DNA of 64,000 nt from UBA10649 sp965227045 (GCA_965227045.1 OZ245718.1:992001-1056000), one strand, 5' to 3'. Shown: positions 7,674 through 15,966, counted from the first letter of the stretch. Made by a program: numbers and translations. Notes: generated by a model not told the origin, from the sequence alone.

Positions 7674-8339
7674 ATGAACAAGTCACAGATTGCCCGCCGG
7701 ACCGGCCTCGCCGCCGCCCTCATCAGCCTTCCCCTGGTGCTCGCCGCCTGCGGCTCGTCCACCAGCTCGGAGAGCACCTCAGCACCTGCCATGGCTTCAT
7801 CCGAGGCCATGACCTCCGAGGCTCCGATGGCATCGGACATGGCGTCCTCTGACGCGATGATGACCGACGCACCGTTCGGACCCGGCTGCGCTGCAGTTCC
7901 CGCCGACGGCAAGGGCAGCTTCTCCGGCATGGCCGCCGACCCGGTTGCCACCGCCGCATCGAACAACCCCGCCCTGTCGACCCTCGTCACCGCGGTGACT
8001 GCGGCCGGCCTCGGCGACTCGCTCAACTCGGCTGACGGCATCACGGTGTTCGCACCGACCAACGACGCCTTCGCCGCGATGGACAAGGCAACCCTCGACA
8101 AGGCGCTGGCCGATCCGACCGGTCTGCTGACCACGGTGCTGACCTACCACGTCGTCTCGGGTCGCCTGGCTCCTGACCAGCTGGCCGGCACGCACGAGAC
8201 CCTGCAGGGCGGCACCCTCGAGGTGACCGGCTCCGGTGAGGACTTCACGGTCAACGGCGGTGCCAAGGTGGTCTGCGGCAACGTCCAGACGGCGAACGCG
8301 ACCGTCTACCTGATCGACGGCGTCCTGCTCCCCTCCTGA
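7674..8339 (+). CDS. Fasciclin-domain lipoprotein (MPT83-like)
   Basis: This 221-aa protein starts at ATG 7674 (AGGAG 7 nt upstream) with a lipoprotein signal ending in LPLVLAACGSS, so the mature protein is lipid-anchored on the outer face of the membrane. A linker of about 40 residues (roughly 32-65) is low complexity and very rich in Met, Ala and Ser (seven Met within about 30 residues). A single fasciclin domain follows, with the conserved ITVFAPTNDAFAA and LTYHVVSGRL segments. Two further Cys flank the domain (GCAAVP and VVCGNV). In M. tuberculosis the fasciclin proteins MPT70 and MPT83 are SigK targets, and this gene lies directly upstream of sigK. Confidence 0.92.
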   Translation: MNKSQIARRTGLAAALISLPLVLAACGSSTSSESTSAPAMASSEAMTSEAPMASDMASSDAMMTDAPFGPGCAAVPADGKGSFSGMAADPVATAASNNPALSTLVTAVTAAGLGDSLNSADGITVFAPTNDAFAAMDKATLDKALADPTGLLTTVLTYHVVSGRLAPDQLAGTHETLQGGTLEVTGSGEDFTVNGGAKVVCGNVQTANATVYLIDGVLLPS

Positions 8340-8366
8340 GCGAATAGCCCTGACACACTCAAGGCC

Positions 8367-8963
8367 ATGGACCCGTCACTCGCACTGCCGCCCGGCGTAT
8401 CGCCGGGCGGCAGTGTCGACTCCGAACTCGGGGCGCTGCTCGTTCTCTCCAGCAGGGGCGACCAGGCCGCGTTCGCGGAGCTGTACGACAAGACCAGCGC
8501 CCGAGTGTTCGGACTGGCCCGCCGAGTCGTTCGCGACCCGGCTCAGGCAGAAGAGGTCACGCAGGAGGCCTACCTGGATGTGTGGCGGCAGTCAGCACGG
8601 TACGACTCGTCCCGCGGTGGGGTGCTTGCGTGGATCCTCACGATCACGCACCGCAGGGCCGTGGACCGGGTTCGTTCGGCAGAGAGCTCCAAGCTGCGGG
8701 ACACGCGGTTCGCGACACTGGGAGACGGAGCGGAGTTCGACGAAGTAGTGGAAGCCGTGACCTCGTCACTGGACACGGCCAGGGTCCGCAAGGCGCTCGC
8801 AACTCTCACCGAGGTGCAGCGCGAGGCGCTCACCCTCGCGTATTACGGCGGTTACACGTACAAGGAAGTATCCGAACTACTGGACGTGCCGCTCGGCACG
8901 ATCAAGACTCGCATGCGGGATGGACTCATCCGGCTGCGCGACACATTGGGGGTGGACGAATGA
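8367..8963 (+). CDS. sigK: ECF sigma factor SigK
   Basis: The 198-aa protein has region 2 (AFAELYDKTSARVF to LDVWRQSARYD, about residues 35-85) and region 4 (LTLAYYGGYTYKEVS, then a helix-turn-helix ending GTIKTRMRDGLIRLR). The latter is the SigK-type region 4. It overlaps the anti-sigma gene by 4 nt (ATGA). It contains no Cys at all, so the redox-sensing disulfide described for M. tuberculosis SigK cannot form. Its likely targets here are the two promoters at 5944 and 7588. No matching promoter was found directly upstream of sigK itself, so it may be expressed by readthrough or from another promoter. Confidence 0.9.
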   Translation: MDPSLALPPGVSPGGSVDSELGALLVLSSRGDQAAFAELYDKTSARVFGLARRVVRDPAQAEEVTQEAYLDVWRQSARYDSSRGGVLAWILTITHRRAVDRVRSAESSKLRDTRFATLGDGAEFDEVVEAVTSSLDTARVRKALATLTEVQREALTLAYYGGYTYKEVSELLDVPLGTIKTRMRDGLIRLRDTLGVDE

Positions 8964-9733
8964 GCGACGAAGCTGCAGACATACACACGTTGTCCGGCGC
9001 GTATGCGCTCGACGCCCTCGATCCCGCGCAGGCCGCTGCCTTCGAGCGTCACCTGGAGTCGTGCGCAGAGTGCCGCGCGGAGATCCGCTCGTTCAACGCG
9101 TCGGTCGCGCTCATGGCGGATGACGCGGTCGAGGCGCCCCCCGCGCGACTTCGTGGTTCCATCCTGTCCGCGATCTCCGACGTGCGCCCGCTGCCTCCGA
9201 TCGTCTCCGAGGACGATGCAGCAGAGGCCGAACTCGCCCCGGTCATCGCCCTGGAGTCACGCCGGGGCCGCACGATCACGACCTGGTTCGCGGTCGCCGC
9301 AGCAGTACTCGGCATCGCGATGGCCGGAGCGGTGTGGCGCTCGGTCACCTTGCAGAGCCAGGTATCGCAACTGTCTGCGACAGCCGCCGATCTCAATGCA
9401 GTGCTCACCGCCCCGGACGCCCAGACCGTCGCGCAGTCGGTCGGCGACGCCCACGCCACCGTGGTCATGTCGATGAGCAAGGGCGAGGCGGTTCTCGTCA
9501 CTCAGGGCATGGCTCCCCCGCCCGCCGGCTCGACCTACCAGGTCTGGTTCGTCGGAGCCTCGGGCACGGCCGCCTCTGCAGGTTTCGTTCCCGACGGACC
9601 GAGTTCGGCCACGTTGCTCACCGGTGATCCCGCGTCCGCGGTTGCCGTGGGCGTGACGGTCGAGCCCGAGGGCGGGTCCCCTCAGCCGACGACCACACCG
9701 GTCATGGTGATGGAGCTTCCGACCATCGCGTGA
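8960..9733 (+). CDS. rskA: Anti-sigma-K factor RskA
   Basis: The 257-aa protein begins with a zinc-anti-sigma fold: His31, Cys35 and Cys38 form HxxxCxxC. A single transmembrane helix lies near residues 110-130 (TWFAVAAAVLGIAMAGAVW), followed by a coiled segment and an extracytoplasmic RskA C-terminal domain with TYQVWFVGASG. It should hold SigK at the membrane and release it after regulated proteolysis of the outer domain. The start ATG at 8960 overlaps the sigK stop, ensuring balanced production. Confidence 0.92.
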   Translation: MSDEAADIHTLSGAYALDALDPAQAAAFERHLESCAECRAEIRSFNASVALMADDAVEAPPARLRGSILSAISDVRPLPPIVSEDDAAEAELAPVIALESRRGRTITTWFAVAAAVLGIAMAGAVWRSVTLQSQVSQLSATAADLNAVLTAPDAQTVAQSVGDAHATVVMSMSKGEAVLVTQGMAPPPAGSTYQVWFVGASGTAASAGFVPDGPSSATLLTGDPASAVAVGVTVEPEGGSPQPTTTPVMVMELPTIA

Positions 9734-9746
9734 TGCAACGCGCGCC

Positions 9747-11129
9747 TCAGTCGAGCGCGGCGATGACCTCGTCGACCATCTCGGTCGTCGTCGCCGGATG
9801 GAGGAACACGAGTCGACCCACGGTCTCACCGCGCCATCCGCTCGACGTGACGAACGCGCGCTGCGACTCCAGCAGCGTCCGTGACCAGACCTCGTAGTCC
9901 TCGGCACCCCACCCTGCCCGCCGGAACAGCACGACGGACAGGTCCGGCTCGCGCAGCACCTCGCAATCGCCGCGTTCGGACAGCCGTGCGGCCGCGTAAC
10001 TGGCCATCGCCAGCGAGTGCTCGACCGCAGCGCGGTACGCGGCAAGTCCGTTGACCGCCATGGAGAACCACAGCGGAAGGCCGCGCGCGCGGCGGGTCAG
10101 GTGATAGGCGAGGTCGCTCGGATTGATCTCTGTGTCGTCCTCGTGGATGACGTCAAGGTATGACGCGTCCTGCGTGTGCACCGCCTTGGCCAGGCGCGGC
10201 TCGCGGTAGATCAGCGCGGCGCAGTCGAACGGCGCGAACCACCACTTGTGCGGGTCCATGACGATCGAGTCGGCGCGCTCGACGCCGTCGTAGCGATGAC
10301 GAATAGCCGGGGCCAGCATGCCGGCACCTCCATACGCACCGTCGACGTGCAGCCACCAGCCGCGCTCACTCGCGACATCCGCAGCGGCCGAGATGTCGTC
10401 GATGATTCCCGCGTTCGTCGTGCCTGCGGTCGCGACGATCGCGCACACGTCCTCGAGGTCGACACCGGCTAGAGCGGCGCGCAGCGCCTCACCGGTCAAC
10501 CGACCGTCCTCGGTGTGTACCACGAGCGCGGACATCGCGGTGATGTTCAGGGTGTTCGCGATCGATGAGTGCGCCTGGTCGCTGACAACCACTCGCAAGG
10601 TCCGCTCCGGCAGATCCGCTTCGGCCCGACGCCGACGAGCCGTATCGCGCGCGACGACGAGAGCGGACAGATTTCCGGCCGAGCCGCCGGATACGAAGAC
10701 GCCCCCGGCCGACTCGGGCAGTCCACAGATGTCGGCGAGCACCCGCAGCGCCTGGTTCTCGGCCATCACGGCGCCAGCCGCCTCGAACCACGAGATGCCC
10801 TGCAGCGAGGCGGCCGACACGACCATGTCGAACAGCAGGGCCGCCTTCGTCGGAGCAGACGGGATGAACGCGAACATGCGGGGGCTGTCGGCGGACAGGA
10901 CCGTAAGGGCGAGGTGTTCGGTATAGACGTCGAGGACGGTCCGGAAGTCGCGTCCCTCCTCACCGATGAGACCGCGCAGCACCTCATCGAGGTGCCCCCG
11001 GTCGGCCAGCCCGTCGAGCGGCACCTCGGCTTCGAGAAGCCGCTCGGCAACGTAGTCGAGCATGACGCGGATCATCTCGGGGTCGGCCCGATGCATCTGA
11101 TCAGCGTTGACGAGGTGATCGGCGTCCAT
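9747..11129 (-). CDS. PLP-dependent group II amino acid decarboxylase
   Basis: This 460-aa protein is a pyridoxal-phosphate decarboxylase of the aromatic-L-amino-acid/glutamate decarboxylase group. The cofactor Lys is in MDPHKWWFAPFDC; the PLP phosphate region is GGVFVSGGSAGNLSAL, and HVDGAYGG holds the Asp that pairs with the pyridine nitrogen. The substrate cannot be decided from sequence; Tyr, Trp, DOPA or Glu are candidates. The start at ATG 11129 has a TAGCAT hexamer 7 nt upstream, suggesting a leaderless transcript. It is divergent from a TetR regulator 70 bases away, its probable controller. Confidence 0.88.
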   Translation of the reverse strand: MDADHLVNADQMHRADPEMIRVMLDYVAERLLEAEVPLDGLADRGHLDEVLRGLIGEEGRDFRTVLDVYTEHLALTVLSADSPRMFAFIPSAPTKAALLFDMVVSAASLQGISWFEAAGAVMAENQALRVLADICGLPESAGGVFVSGGSAGNLSALVVARDTARRRRAEADLPERTLRVVVSDQAHSSIANTLNITAMSALVVHTEDGRLTGEALRAALAGVDLEDVCAIVATAGTTNAGIIDDISAAADVASERGWWLHVDGAYGGAGMLAPAIRHRYDGVERADSIVMDPHKWWFAPFDCAALIYREPRLAKAVHTQDASYLDVIHEDDTEINPSDLAYHLTRRARGLPLWFSMAVNGLAAYRAAVEHSLAMASYAAARLSERGDCEVLREPDLSVVLFRRAGWGAEDYEVWSRTLLESQRAFVTSSGWRGETVGRLVFLHPATTTEMVDEVIAALD

Positions 11130-11198
11130 CGGGCCGATGCTAGCGACTCCGGCGCGCCCGACTAGGCGGTCTTCACGCACACACGGCACAATGGGCGG

Positions 11199-11777
11199 AT
11201 GCCCAAGATCGCTGCGGCCACCGTGGCCGAGAACCGCGAGCAGCGCCGCGACGCCCTGCTCGTGGCCGCCGCGAATCTCATGCAGCGCAGCGGCACCTTC
11301 ACTGTCGCCGAGGTTGCCCGCGAAGTCGGGCTCTCCCGCTCGGCCGTCTACGAGTACTACAGCAGCGCCGCGGAGTTGATCGCCGACGTTCTCATCGACG
11401 AGCTGGCGGCCTGGTCCGATGCCCTGGCCACCGCCACCGGCACGACGGCGACCGAGCAGGTGCACGCGTGGATCCACGGCGTGCTCGAGTACGTCATCGA
11501 CGGCCGCCACGCTCTTCTGCGCGCAGCAGGCTCCGTCGAGCTCCCCGCGTCCCGGCGCGCGGAGGTGCAGGCTCTGCACCAGTCGCTCATCGCGCCACTC
11601 GTGGACGCCCTCGCCACCGCAGGCTGCGTGGATGCCGTGCGTCAGGCCCGCTACGTGTGGGGAGTTGTCGACGTGTCCATCGGGCGCATCGAGTCCGGCG
11701 AGGCCAACCCGGTCGATGAGTCGGCAGCCGTAATCGCCTTTGTCGACGGCGCGCTCAGCGCCGCGCTGCGCTCCTAA
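11199..11777 (+). CDS. TetR-family transcriptional regulator
   Basis: This 192-aa protein has an N-terminal TetR helix-turn-helix (about residues 12-58) with TVAEVAREVGLSRSAVYEYY, then an all-helical ligand domain. It is divergently transcribed from the decarboxylase gene, so local or autoregulatory control of the shared 69-bp spacer is likely. CACAAT ends 6 nt before ATG 11199, consistent with a leaderless start. The ligand is unknown. The S51 peptidase gene begins 7 bases after its stop, probably in the same transcript. Confidence 0.9.
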   Translation: MPKIAAATVAENREQRRDALLVAAANLMQRSGTFTVAEVAREVGLSRSAVYEYYSSAAELIADVLIDELAAWSDALATATGTTATEQVHAWIHGVLEYVIDGRHALLRAAGSVELPASRRAEVQALHQSLIAPLVDALATAGCVDAVRQARYVWGVVDVSIGRIESGEANPVDESAAVIAFVDGALSAALRS

Positions 11778-11784
11778 CGACCGC

Positions 11785-12519
11785 GTGCCTGCGACGCGAC
11801 GAATCCTCGCGACCAGCGGGGGCTTCACTCGCGTGCCCGGTCTGTGGGATGTCCTGCGACCAGGGCGCATCATGCTCGAGGCCCTGCGACTGAGCGGCGC
11901 CGAGCGACCACGAGTTCTGCTCGTGATGACCGCCACCGGCGACAACGACCACTACCTGTCGATGATGTACTCGGCACTGTCCGACGCACATTGCGATGTC
12001 GACCATCTCGCACTCTTCACTCAGCCAAACAGGGTGCCAGCGCAGGCGCTCGGGGCGGCCGACGTTGTGTGGGTCGGAGGCGGAAGCGTGGCGAACCTGC
12101 TGGCCCTGTGGCGCCTGCACGGCGTCGACGAGGCGATGGCCGATGCCTGGGAGCGTGGGGCGATCCTGGGCGGTGTCAGTGCCGGCTCGATCTGCTGGCA
12201 CGTCGGTGGCACGACCGATTCCTTCGGAGCCGAACTGCGCCCGGTCACCAACGGCCTGGCACTGCTCCCTTACGGAAACGGTGTCCACTACGACTCCGAG
12301 GAGCAGCGCCGCCCGCTGCTGCATTCACTCGTGCGCGACGAGGTCCTGCCGCTCTCCTACGCGACGGACGACGGCGTGGGGATCTTGTACGAGGGAACCG
12401 AGCCCGTCGAGGTCATTAGCGACCGCGATGCGGACTCGGCGTCGGCCGCCTACCGGGTCGAACTGGTCGGCGGCGCGGTCGTCGAGTCCACGCTGCCGGT
12501 GGGTCGCATCACCGCGTAG
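11785..12519 (+). CDS. S51-family peptidase (dipeptidase E-like)
   Basis: This protein of about 244 aa begins with the ATRRILATSGGF strand-loop typical of peptidase S51 and has the nucleophile elbow GGVSAGSICW with Ser in GxSAGS. DVVWVGGGSVANLLALW corresponds to the conserved GGGN-type loop. Family members include aspartyl dipeptidase (PepE) and cyanophycinase-like enzymes; the ligand is unknown. The GTG start at 11785 was chosen because it falls 8 nt after the tetR stop and just before the first conserved strand; a start at 11740 inside tetR is possible but unlikely. Confidence 0.85.
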   Translation: MPATRRILATSGGFTRVPGLWDVLRPGRIMLEALRLSGAERPRVLLVMTATGDNDHYLSMMYSALSDAHCDVDHLALFTQPNRVPAQALGAADVVWVGGGSVANLLALWRLHGVDEAMADAWERGAILGGVSAGSICWHVGGTTDSFGAELRPVTNGLALLPYGNGVHYDSEEQRRPLLHSLVRDEVLPLSYATDDGVGILYEGTEPVEVISDRDADSASAAYRVELVGGAVVESTLPVGRITA

Positions 12520-12812
12520 GCGAATGCTGCGACGACAATCGCGACGACGAGGACCGCGAGCCAACTGCCGATCGCACGACCAAGCGGATGCGACGCGATG
12601 AACGCCACGACGTACACGACGGCCACCGCGATCGTCACCGCCGGGCCAGACCGCGGCCACAGGCGCCATGCGCACCAGGCCCCGCCGATTAACAGGACGA
12701 TCGCCCCGAGCCACCGCAGGCCGGTGAGGTCGGCGACGCCGAAGCCCGCGATGAGCGATACGCCGAGAACCAGTGGAACAGCGAGCCGGTCAGCCAGCAA
12801 CGCGCGCCGCAT
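12450..12812 (-). CDS. Small integral membrane protein, unknown function
   Basis: The 120-aa sequence has about four hydrophobic helices and a hydrophilic C-terminal tail rich in Ser and Thr. No family was recognised. Its 5' end overlaps the stop of the upstream gene at 12790 by 23 nt, so the two are probably one operon. Its 3' end overlaps the S51 peptidase gene by 70 nt on the opposite strand. The continuous hydrophobic pattern supports a real gene. Confidence 0.6.
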   Translation of the reverse strand: MRRALLADRLAVPLVLGVSLIAGFGVADLTGLRWLGAIVLLIGGAWCAWRLWPRSGPAVTIAVAVVYVVAFIASHPLGRAIGSWLAVLVVAIVVAAFAYAVMRPTGSVDSTTAPPTSSTR

Positions 12813-13287
12813 GCACCTCGGCGTGCTGGACCATCTTCTGCAACTTGGTCACTGCTGCGGTCAGCTCTCCATCCCAATGCTGCGCACGAACGCACCACAT
12901 GACGGTGTCCTGACACTCCAGGAGCTCATCGCGCATCTCGTGCGAGCAACTGGCACCAAGGCGCGTGAACACCCGCTCGGTTGCCGATACCCACGTGTGC
13001 GCGAGCTGCAGGTGCTGCACTTCCTTGGCCATGTCGCGCACCTCGGAACTCGCCTTGGGCACGTCTGGGGTGATGTCCTTGAGCTGCTGCTGCATTCGAT
13101 GAACGGCGGTCACGAGGTCGGTCACCATCGGCGCATGCGCGGATGAATGTCGCAGGTCGTGAAGGAGGTTCTCGCACGCCTTCTTGGCATCGGTCTTGGC
13201 GGCGAAGAACCGCTCGTCCGTGCGGTGCGGTACTTCCTTGGCGGTGACGCGCGTGAGGCGATTCGGTCCGGTGTTTCCGCTCTTCAT
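12790..13287 (-). CDS. Hypothetical protein, 165 aa
   Basis: A soluble, mostly helical, charged protein. ATG 13287 is supported by GAGGAG 7 nt upstream. The sequence has a basic N terminus, then long amphipathic segments such as RMQQQLKDITPDVPKASS that could form coiled coil, and four Cys (AKKACENLL, LGASCSHE, LECQD, MWCVR). I do not recognise a domain. It is co-transcribed with the small membrane protein downstream, so the pair may act together at the membrane; this is inference only. Confidence 0.65.
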   Translation of the reverse strand: MKSGNTGPNRLTRVTAKEVPHRTDERFFAAKTDAKKACENLLHDLRHSSAHAPMVTDLVTAVHRMQQQLKDITPDVPKASSEVRDMAKEVQHLQLAHTWVSATERVFTRLGASCSHEMRDELLECQDTVMWCVRAQHWDGELTAAVTKLQKMVQHAEVHAARVAG

Positions 13288-13399
13288 GATGCGCTCCTCG
13301 GTCGGCTGGCCGTGGCCAGAGTCAACGTCCTTGGTGCTTCCCCATCCTATGCAGAAGTCCGGGCTATCGCAGGCTTCGCGACTCGCGCATACTTGCGAC

Positions 13400-13810
13400 A
13401 TGACCGCCAACCGCCCCGTGCGCCTCGTATCCCTGCTTGCCGCCGCCGCGATCGCCCTCACGGCCCTCGTGGCCGCGGCCCCAGCCGCCAGTGCCAAGGC
13501 GACAAAGTTCGTCACGGTGCCGGGAAAGGTCACGCTCGCCGTCGGCGAGTCGGTCAAGGTCAGGCTCGCGACGAACCCAAGCACGGGCTACTCGTGGGCC
13601 ACCTCAGTGAGCGGCAGCAAGTCGGCGATAACGCTGTCGAAGGGCAAGTACAAGCCGCCGGCCGATACCGGCCTCGTCGGCGCGCCGGGCGTCACCGAGT
13701 GGACGATCACCGGCAAGGCCGCAGGCAAGGCCGTCATCACGTTCAGTTCCATGCCGCCGGGCGGGGGCTCCGCGGCATTCGCGGAGAAGCTGACGGTTAC
13801 TGTCCGCTAG
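13400..13810 (+). CDS. Secreted chagasin-like (I42) peptidase inhibitor
   Basis: The 136-aa precursor has a Sec signal peptide of about 33 residues ending near PAASAKA, followed by a single I42 domain. The inhibitor loops are visible: NPSTGYSW (family NPTTGY) near residue 60 and VGAPGVTEW (family GxxG loop). Chagasin-like proteins inhibit papain-type cysteine peptidases outside the cell or in the periplasm. CATACT ends 6 nt before ATG 13400, consistent with a leaderless message. Its 3' end overlaps the convergent VOC-family gene by 14 nt. Confidence 0.85.
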   Translation: MTANRPVRLVSLLAAAAIALTALVAAAPAASAKATKFVTVPGKVTLAVGESVKVRLATNPSTGYSWATSVSGSKSAITLSKGKYKPPADTGLVGAPGVTEWTITGKAAGKAVITFSSMPPGGGSAAFAEKLTVTVR

Positions 13811-14258
13811 CCGCACGCTCGAGTTCGGCGACGTCGATCTTCTGCATGCCGAGCATCGCCTGCATGGCCCGACCTGCGCGCTCGGGATCCGGATCGCTGA
13901 GCAGTGCCATGAGGGCGGTCGGGATGACCTGCCACGTGAGCCCGAAGCGATCAGTGACCCATCCGCACTGGGACTCCTCGCCACCCTCCGAGAGCGCTCC
14001 CCACAGCCGGTCGACCTCCTCCTGATCGGCGCAGGACACGAACACCGAGAACCCCGGAGTCAGGGCATGGTGCGGGCCGCCATTGATCGCCTGGAACTGC
14101 TGCCCGTTGATGCTGAAGTCGACGGAGAACGCCGGGGCGTCGTCGCCGCCATGGCGCGTCACGCTGTTGACGTGCGAGTTCGGGAAGAGACCGACGTAGA
14201 AGCGCATGGCTTCCTCGGCGTTGTCGTTGAACCACAGGAACGGGGTGATGGCAGCCAT
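13797..14258 (-). CDS. PhnB/VOC-superfamily protein
   Basis: This 153-aa protein matches the PhnB-like (3-demethylubiquinone methyltransferase-like) branch of the VOC fold: TPFLWFNDNAEEAMRFY at the N terminus, then GQQFQAINGG and SQCGWVTDRFGLTWQV. The paired beta-alpha-beta-beta-beta units are evident, but the metal ligands of true VOC enzymes are not obvious and no substrate can be given. ATG 14258 is chosen as the conserved MAAITPF start. Confidence 0.83.
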   Translation of the reverse strand: MAAITPFLWFNDNAEEAMRFYVGLFPNSHVNSVTRHGGDDAPAFSVDFSINGQQFQAINGGPHHALTPGFSVFVSCADQEEVDRLWGALSEGGEESQCGWVTDRFGLTWQVIPTALMALLSDPDPERAGRAMQAMLGMQKIDVAELERAASGQ

Positions 14259-14292
14259 GGCGCAGACCCTACCGACGGCATTCACGCGCCGT

Positions 14293-14298
14293 TAGGGT
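14293..14298 (+). promoter_or_regulatory. -10 element TAGGGT, leaderless start
   Basis: TAGGGT ends exactly 6 nt before ATG 14305 and no Shine-Dalgarno sequence is present. It follows the TANNNT pattern seen before many starts in this window. Confidence 0.45.
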
Positions 14299-14304
14299 TC
14301 ACGG

Positions 14305-15108
14305 ATGGCTGATCCTGGTACCGGCGAACCTTCGGTTACGGTCGAGCGCGACGGCCACGTCCTGCTCATCGGCCTTAACCGGGCGCACAAGCGCAACGCG
14401 ATGGACCTTCGCACCATCGACGAGTTCGCCGCCGCGTACCGCCTGCTCGACGAAGACGACGAGCTCCGCGTCGGAGTCGTATTCGGCCACGGAGATCACT
14501 TCAGCGCCGGACTGGACCTCGCCGAGGTCGGTCCTGCAGTTGCCGAGCACGGACCCGGCGCGCTGTCAGGAAGCAGCGGTGTCGACCCCTTCGGAGTCTG
14601 GGGAAAGCAGGTGTCCAAGCCGATCGTACTCGCGGTCAAGGGCATCGCGTACACCCTGAGCATCGAACTCGCGCTCGCCAGCGACATCGTGATCGCGGCT
14701 GACGACGTGCGCTTTCGGCAATTGGAGATCGGGCGCGGCATCATGCCGTTCGGGGGTGCAACCTTCCGGGCGCCCGAGCAGCTCGGCTGGGGCAATGCCA
14801 TGCGATTCCTGCTCACCGGCGAGGAGTTCGGCGCTGCCGAGGCCTTGCGCATCGGTCTGGTCCAGGAGGTCGTGCCGGCGGGCGAGCACGTGACGCGCGC
14901 CCGCCAGATCGCCCACGTGATCGCCGAGCAGGCACCGCTCGGAGTCATGGAGACCCTGGCTAACGCACGAGCCGGTCGCGACGGGGGCCAGAGCGCGGCA
15001 ACCGAGCACCTCCGGGCCGTGCTGCCTGGGATCCTCGCGAGTCAGGATGCGGTCGAGGGCATCACGAGCTTCATCGAGCGCCGCCCCGGCCGGTTCGTCG
15101 GTCGATAA
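14305..15108 (+). CDS. Enoyl-CoA hydratase/isomerase (crotonase) family protein
   Basis: The 267-aa protein has the crotonase fold with HFSAGLDLAEV forming the CoA-binding oxyanion region, and a second segment MPFGGATFRAPEQLGWGNAMRF. The two catalytic Glu of classic hydratases are not both clear (the second region reads MPFGGATF), so the exact reaction (hydratase, isomerase, other) is open. It stands alone between a PhnB-like gene and the xanthine-dehydrogenase-like genes. Confidence 0.85.
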   Translation: MADPGTGEPSVTVERDGHVLLIGLNRAHKRNAMDLRTIDEFAAAYRLLDEDDELRVGVVFGHGDHFSAGLDLAEVGPAVAEHGPGALSGSSGVDPFGVWGKQVSKPIVLAVKGIAYTLSIELALASDIVIAADDVRFRQLEIGRGIMPFGGATFRAPEQLGWGNAMRFLLTGEEFGAAEALRIGLVQEVVPAGEHVTRARQIAHVIAEQAPLGVMETLANARAGRDGGQSAATEHLRAVLPGILASQDAVEGITSFIERRPGRFVGR

Positions 15109-15129
15109 CACAAGGACGGCTGCCGGCCA

Positions 15130-15135
15130 TAGGGT
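15130..15135 (+). promoter_or_regulatory. -10 element TAGGGT, leaderless start
   Basis: TAGGGT ends 6 nt before GTG 15142, the same arrangement as the site at 14293. Confidence 0.45.
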
Positions 15136-15141
15136 GCACGA

Positions 15142-15966
15142 GTGGACCAGAACACGGTCAAGGAGTTCGTCGTCCCACCGGTTGACGACCCACTCGCGGA
15201 CTGGCGCGAGGGCGATGCCTGGCTCGCTGGCGGGACCCTCCTCTTCTCCACGCCGATGCCGCATCTGCGCCGCCTGCGCGACCTCTCACGGATGGGCTGG
15301 CCGAGCATCGTCGTCAGCGACGAAGGCCTGGAGATCGCGGCCACCTGCGCGGTCTCCGAGCTCCACGACTTCGTTCCCCCGCTCGATTGGGCGGCCGGGC
15401 CGTTCCTTCGCCAGTGCGTCGAGGAGTATCTCGCCGGCTTCAAGGTGTGGAACCGCCAAACCGTGGGCGGGAACATCTGCGCGTCGCTACCGGCCGGGCC
15501 GATGATCACGATGGCGGCCGCCCTCGAGGCGCAGTACACGCTGTGGGCGGTCGACGGCACCGTCTGCACCGTGCCCGCACTTGAGTTCGTCACCGGCGAC
15601 AACACGAACGTCCTGCAACCAGGCGAGCTGCTGCGCGCGATCGTCGTTCCGGCATCGTCGCTCACCCGTCACTACACGATCAGGCGTTTCAGCCTCACCA
15701 AGCACGGCCGCTCGAGCATCTTCCTCGTGGGCACCATCGCGCAAGGCGAGCTGCTGATCACGGTGACTGCCGCGACGATCCGCCCGATCCTCATTCGAGT
15801 CTCCGACTCGGCTACCGCAGACGACGTGCGCGACGCCCTCGACGCGGCAATAGCCGACGGGCTCTACTTCGACGACCCGAACGGAACCCCGGCGCATCGA
15901 CAGCACATGACCCACGTCTACGCGCAGCAGATCCGCGCCGAACTCGTCGGCGAAGAGCGCCGATGA
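15142..15966 (+). CDS. FAD-binding subunit of a molybdenum hydroxylase (CoxM/XdhB-like)
   Basis: This 274-aa protein is the FAD-domain subunit of a xanthine-dehydrogenase-type enzyme. It has WLAGGTLL near residue 30 and KVWNRQTVGGNICASLPAG, the conserved FAD loop with TVGGN, followed by the CO dehydrogenase flavoprotein C-terminal domain. It passes electrons from the iron-sulfur clusters to NAD or another acceptor. Its stop overlaps the next start (ATGA), so it is coupled to the fused Fe-S/Mo subunit. The start is GTG 15142, with a TAGGGT hexamer before it. Confidence 0.88.
   Translation: MDQNTVKEFVVPPVDDPLADWREGDAWLAGGTLLFSTPMPHLRRLRDLSRMGWPSIVVSDEGLEIAATCAVSELHDFVPPLDWAAGPFLRQCVEEYLAGFKVWNRQTVGGNICASLPAGPMITMAAALEAQYTLWAVDGTVCTVPALEFVTGDNTNVLQPGELLRAIVVPASSLTRHYTIRRFSLTKHGRSSIFLVGTIAQGELLITVTAATIRPILIRVSDSATADDVRDALDAAIADGLYFDDPNGTPAHRQHMTHVYAQQIRAELVGEERR

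Noticed and set aside
7839..7870. Met/Ala/Ser repeats in the fasciclin linker as a DNA tandem repeat
   Set aside because: The bases are not periodic; only the amino acid composition is biased.
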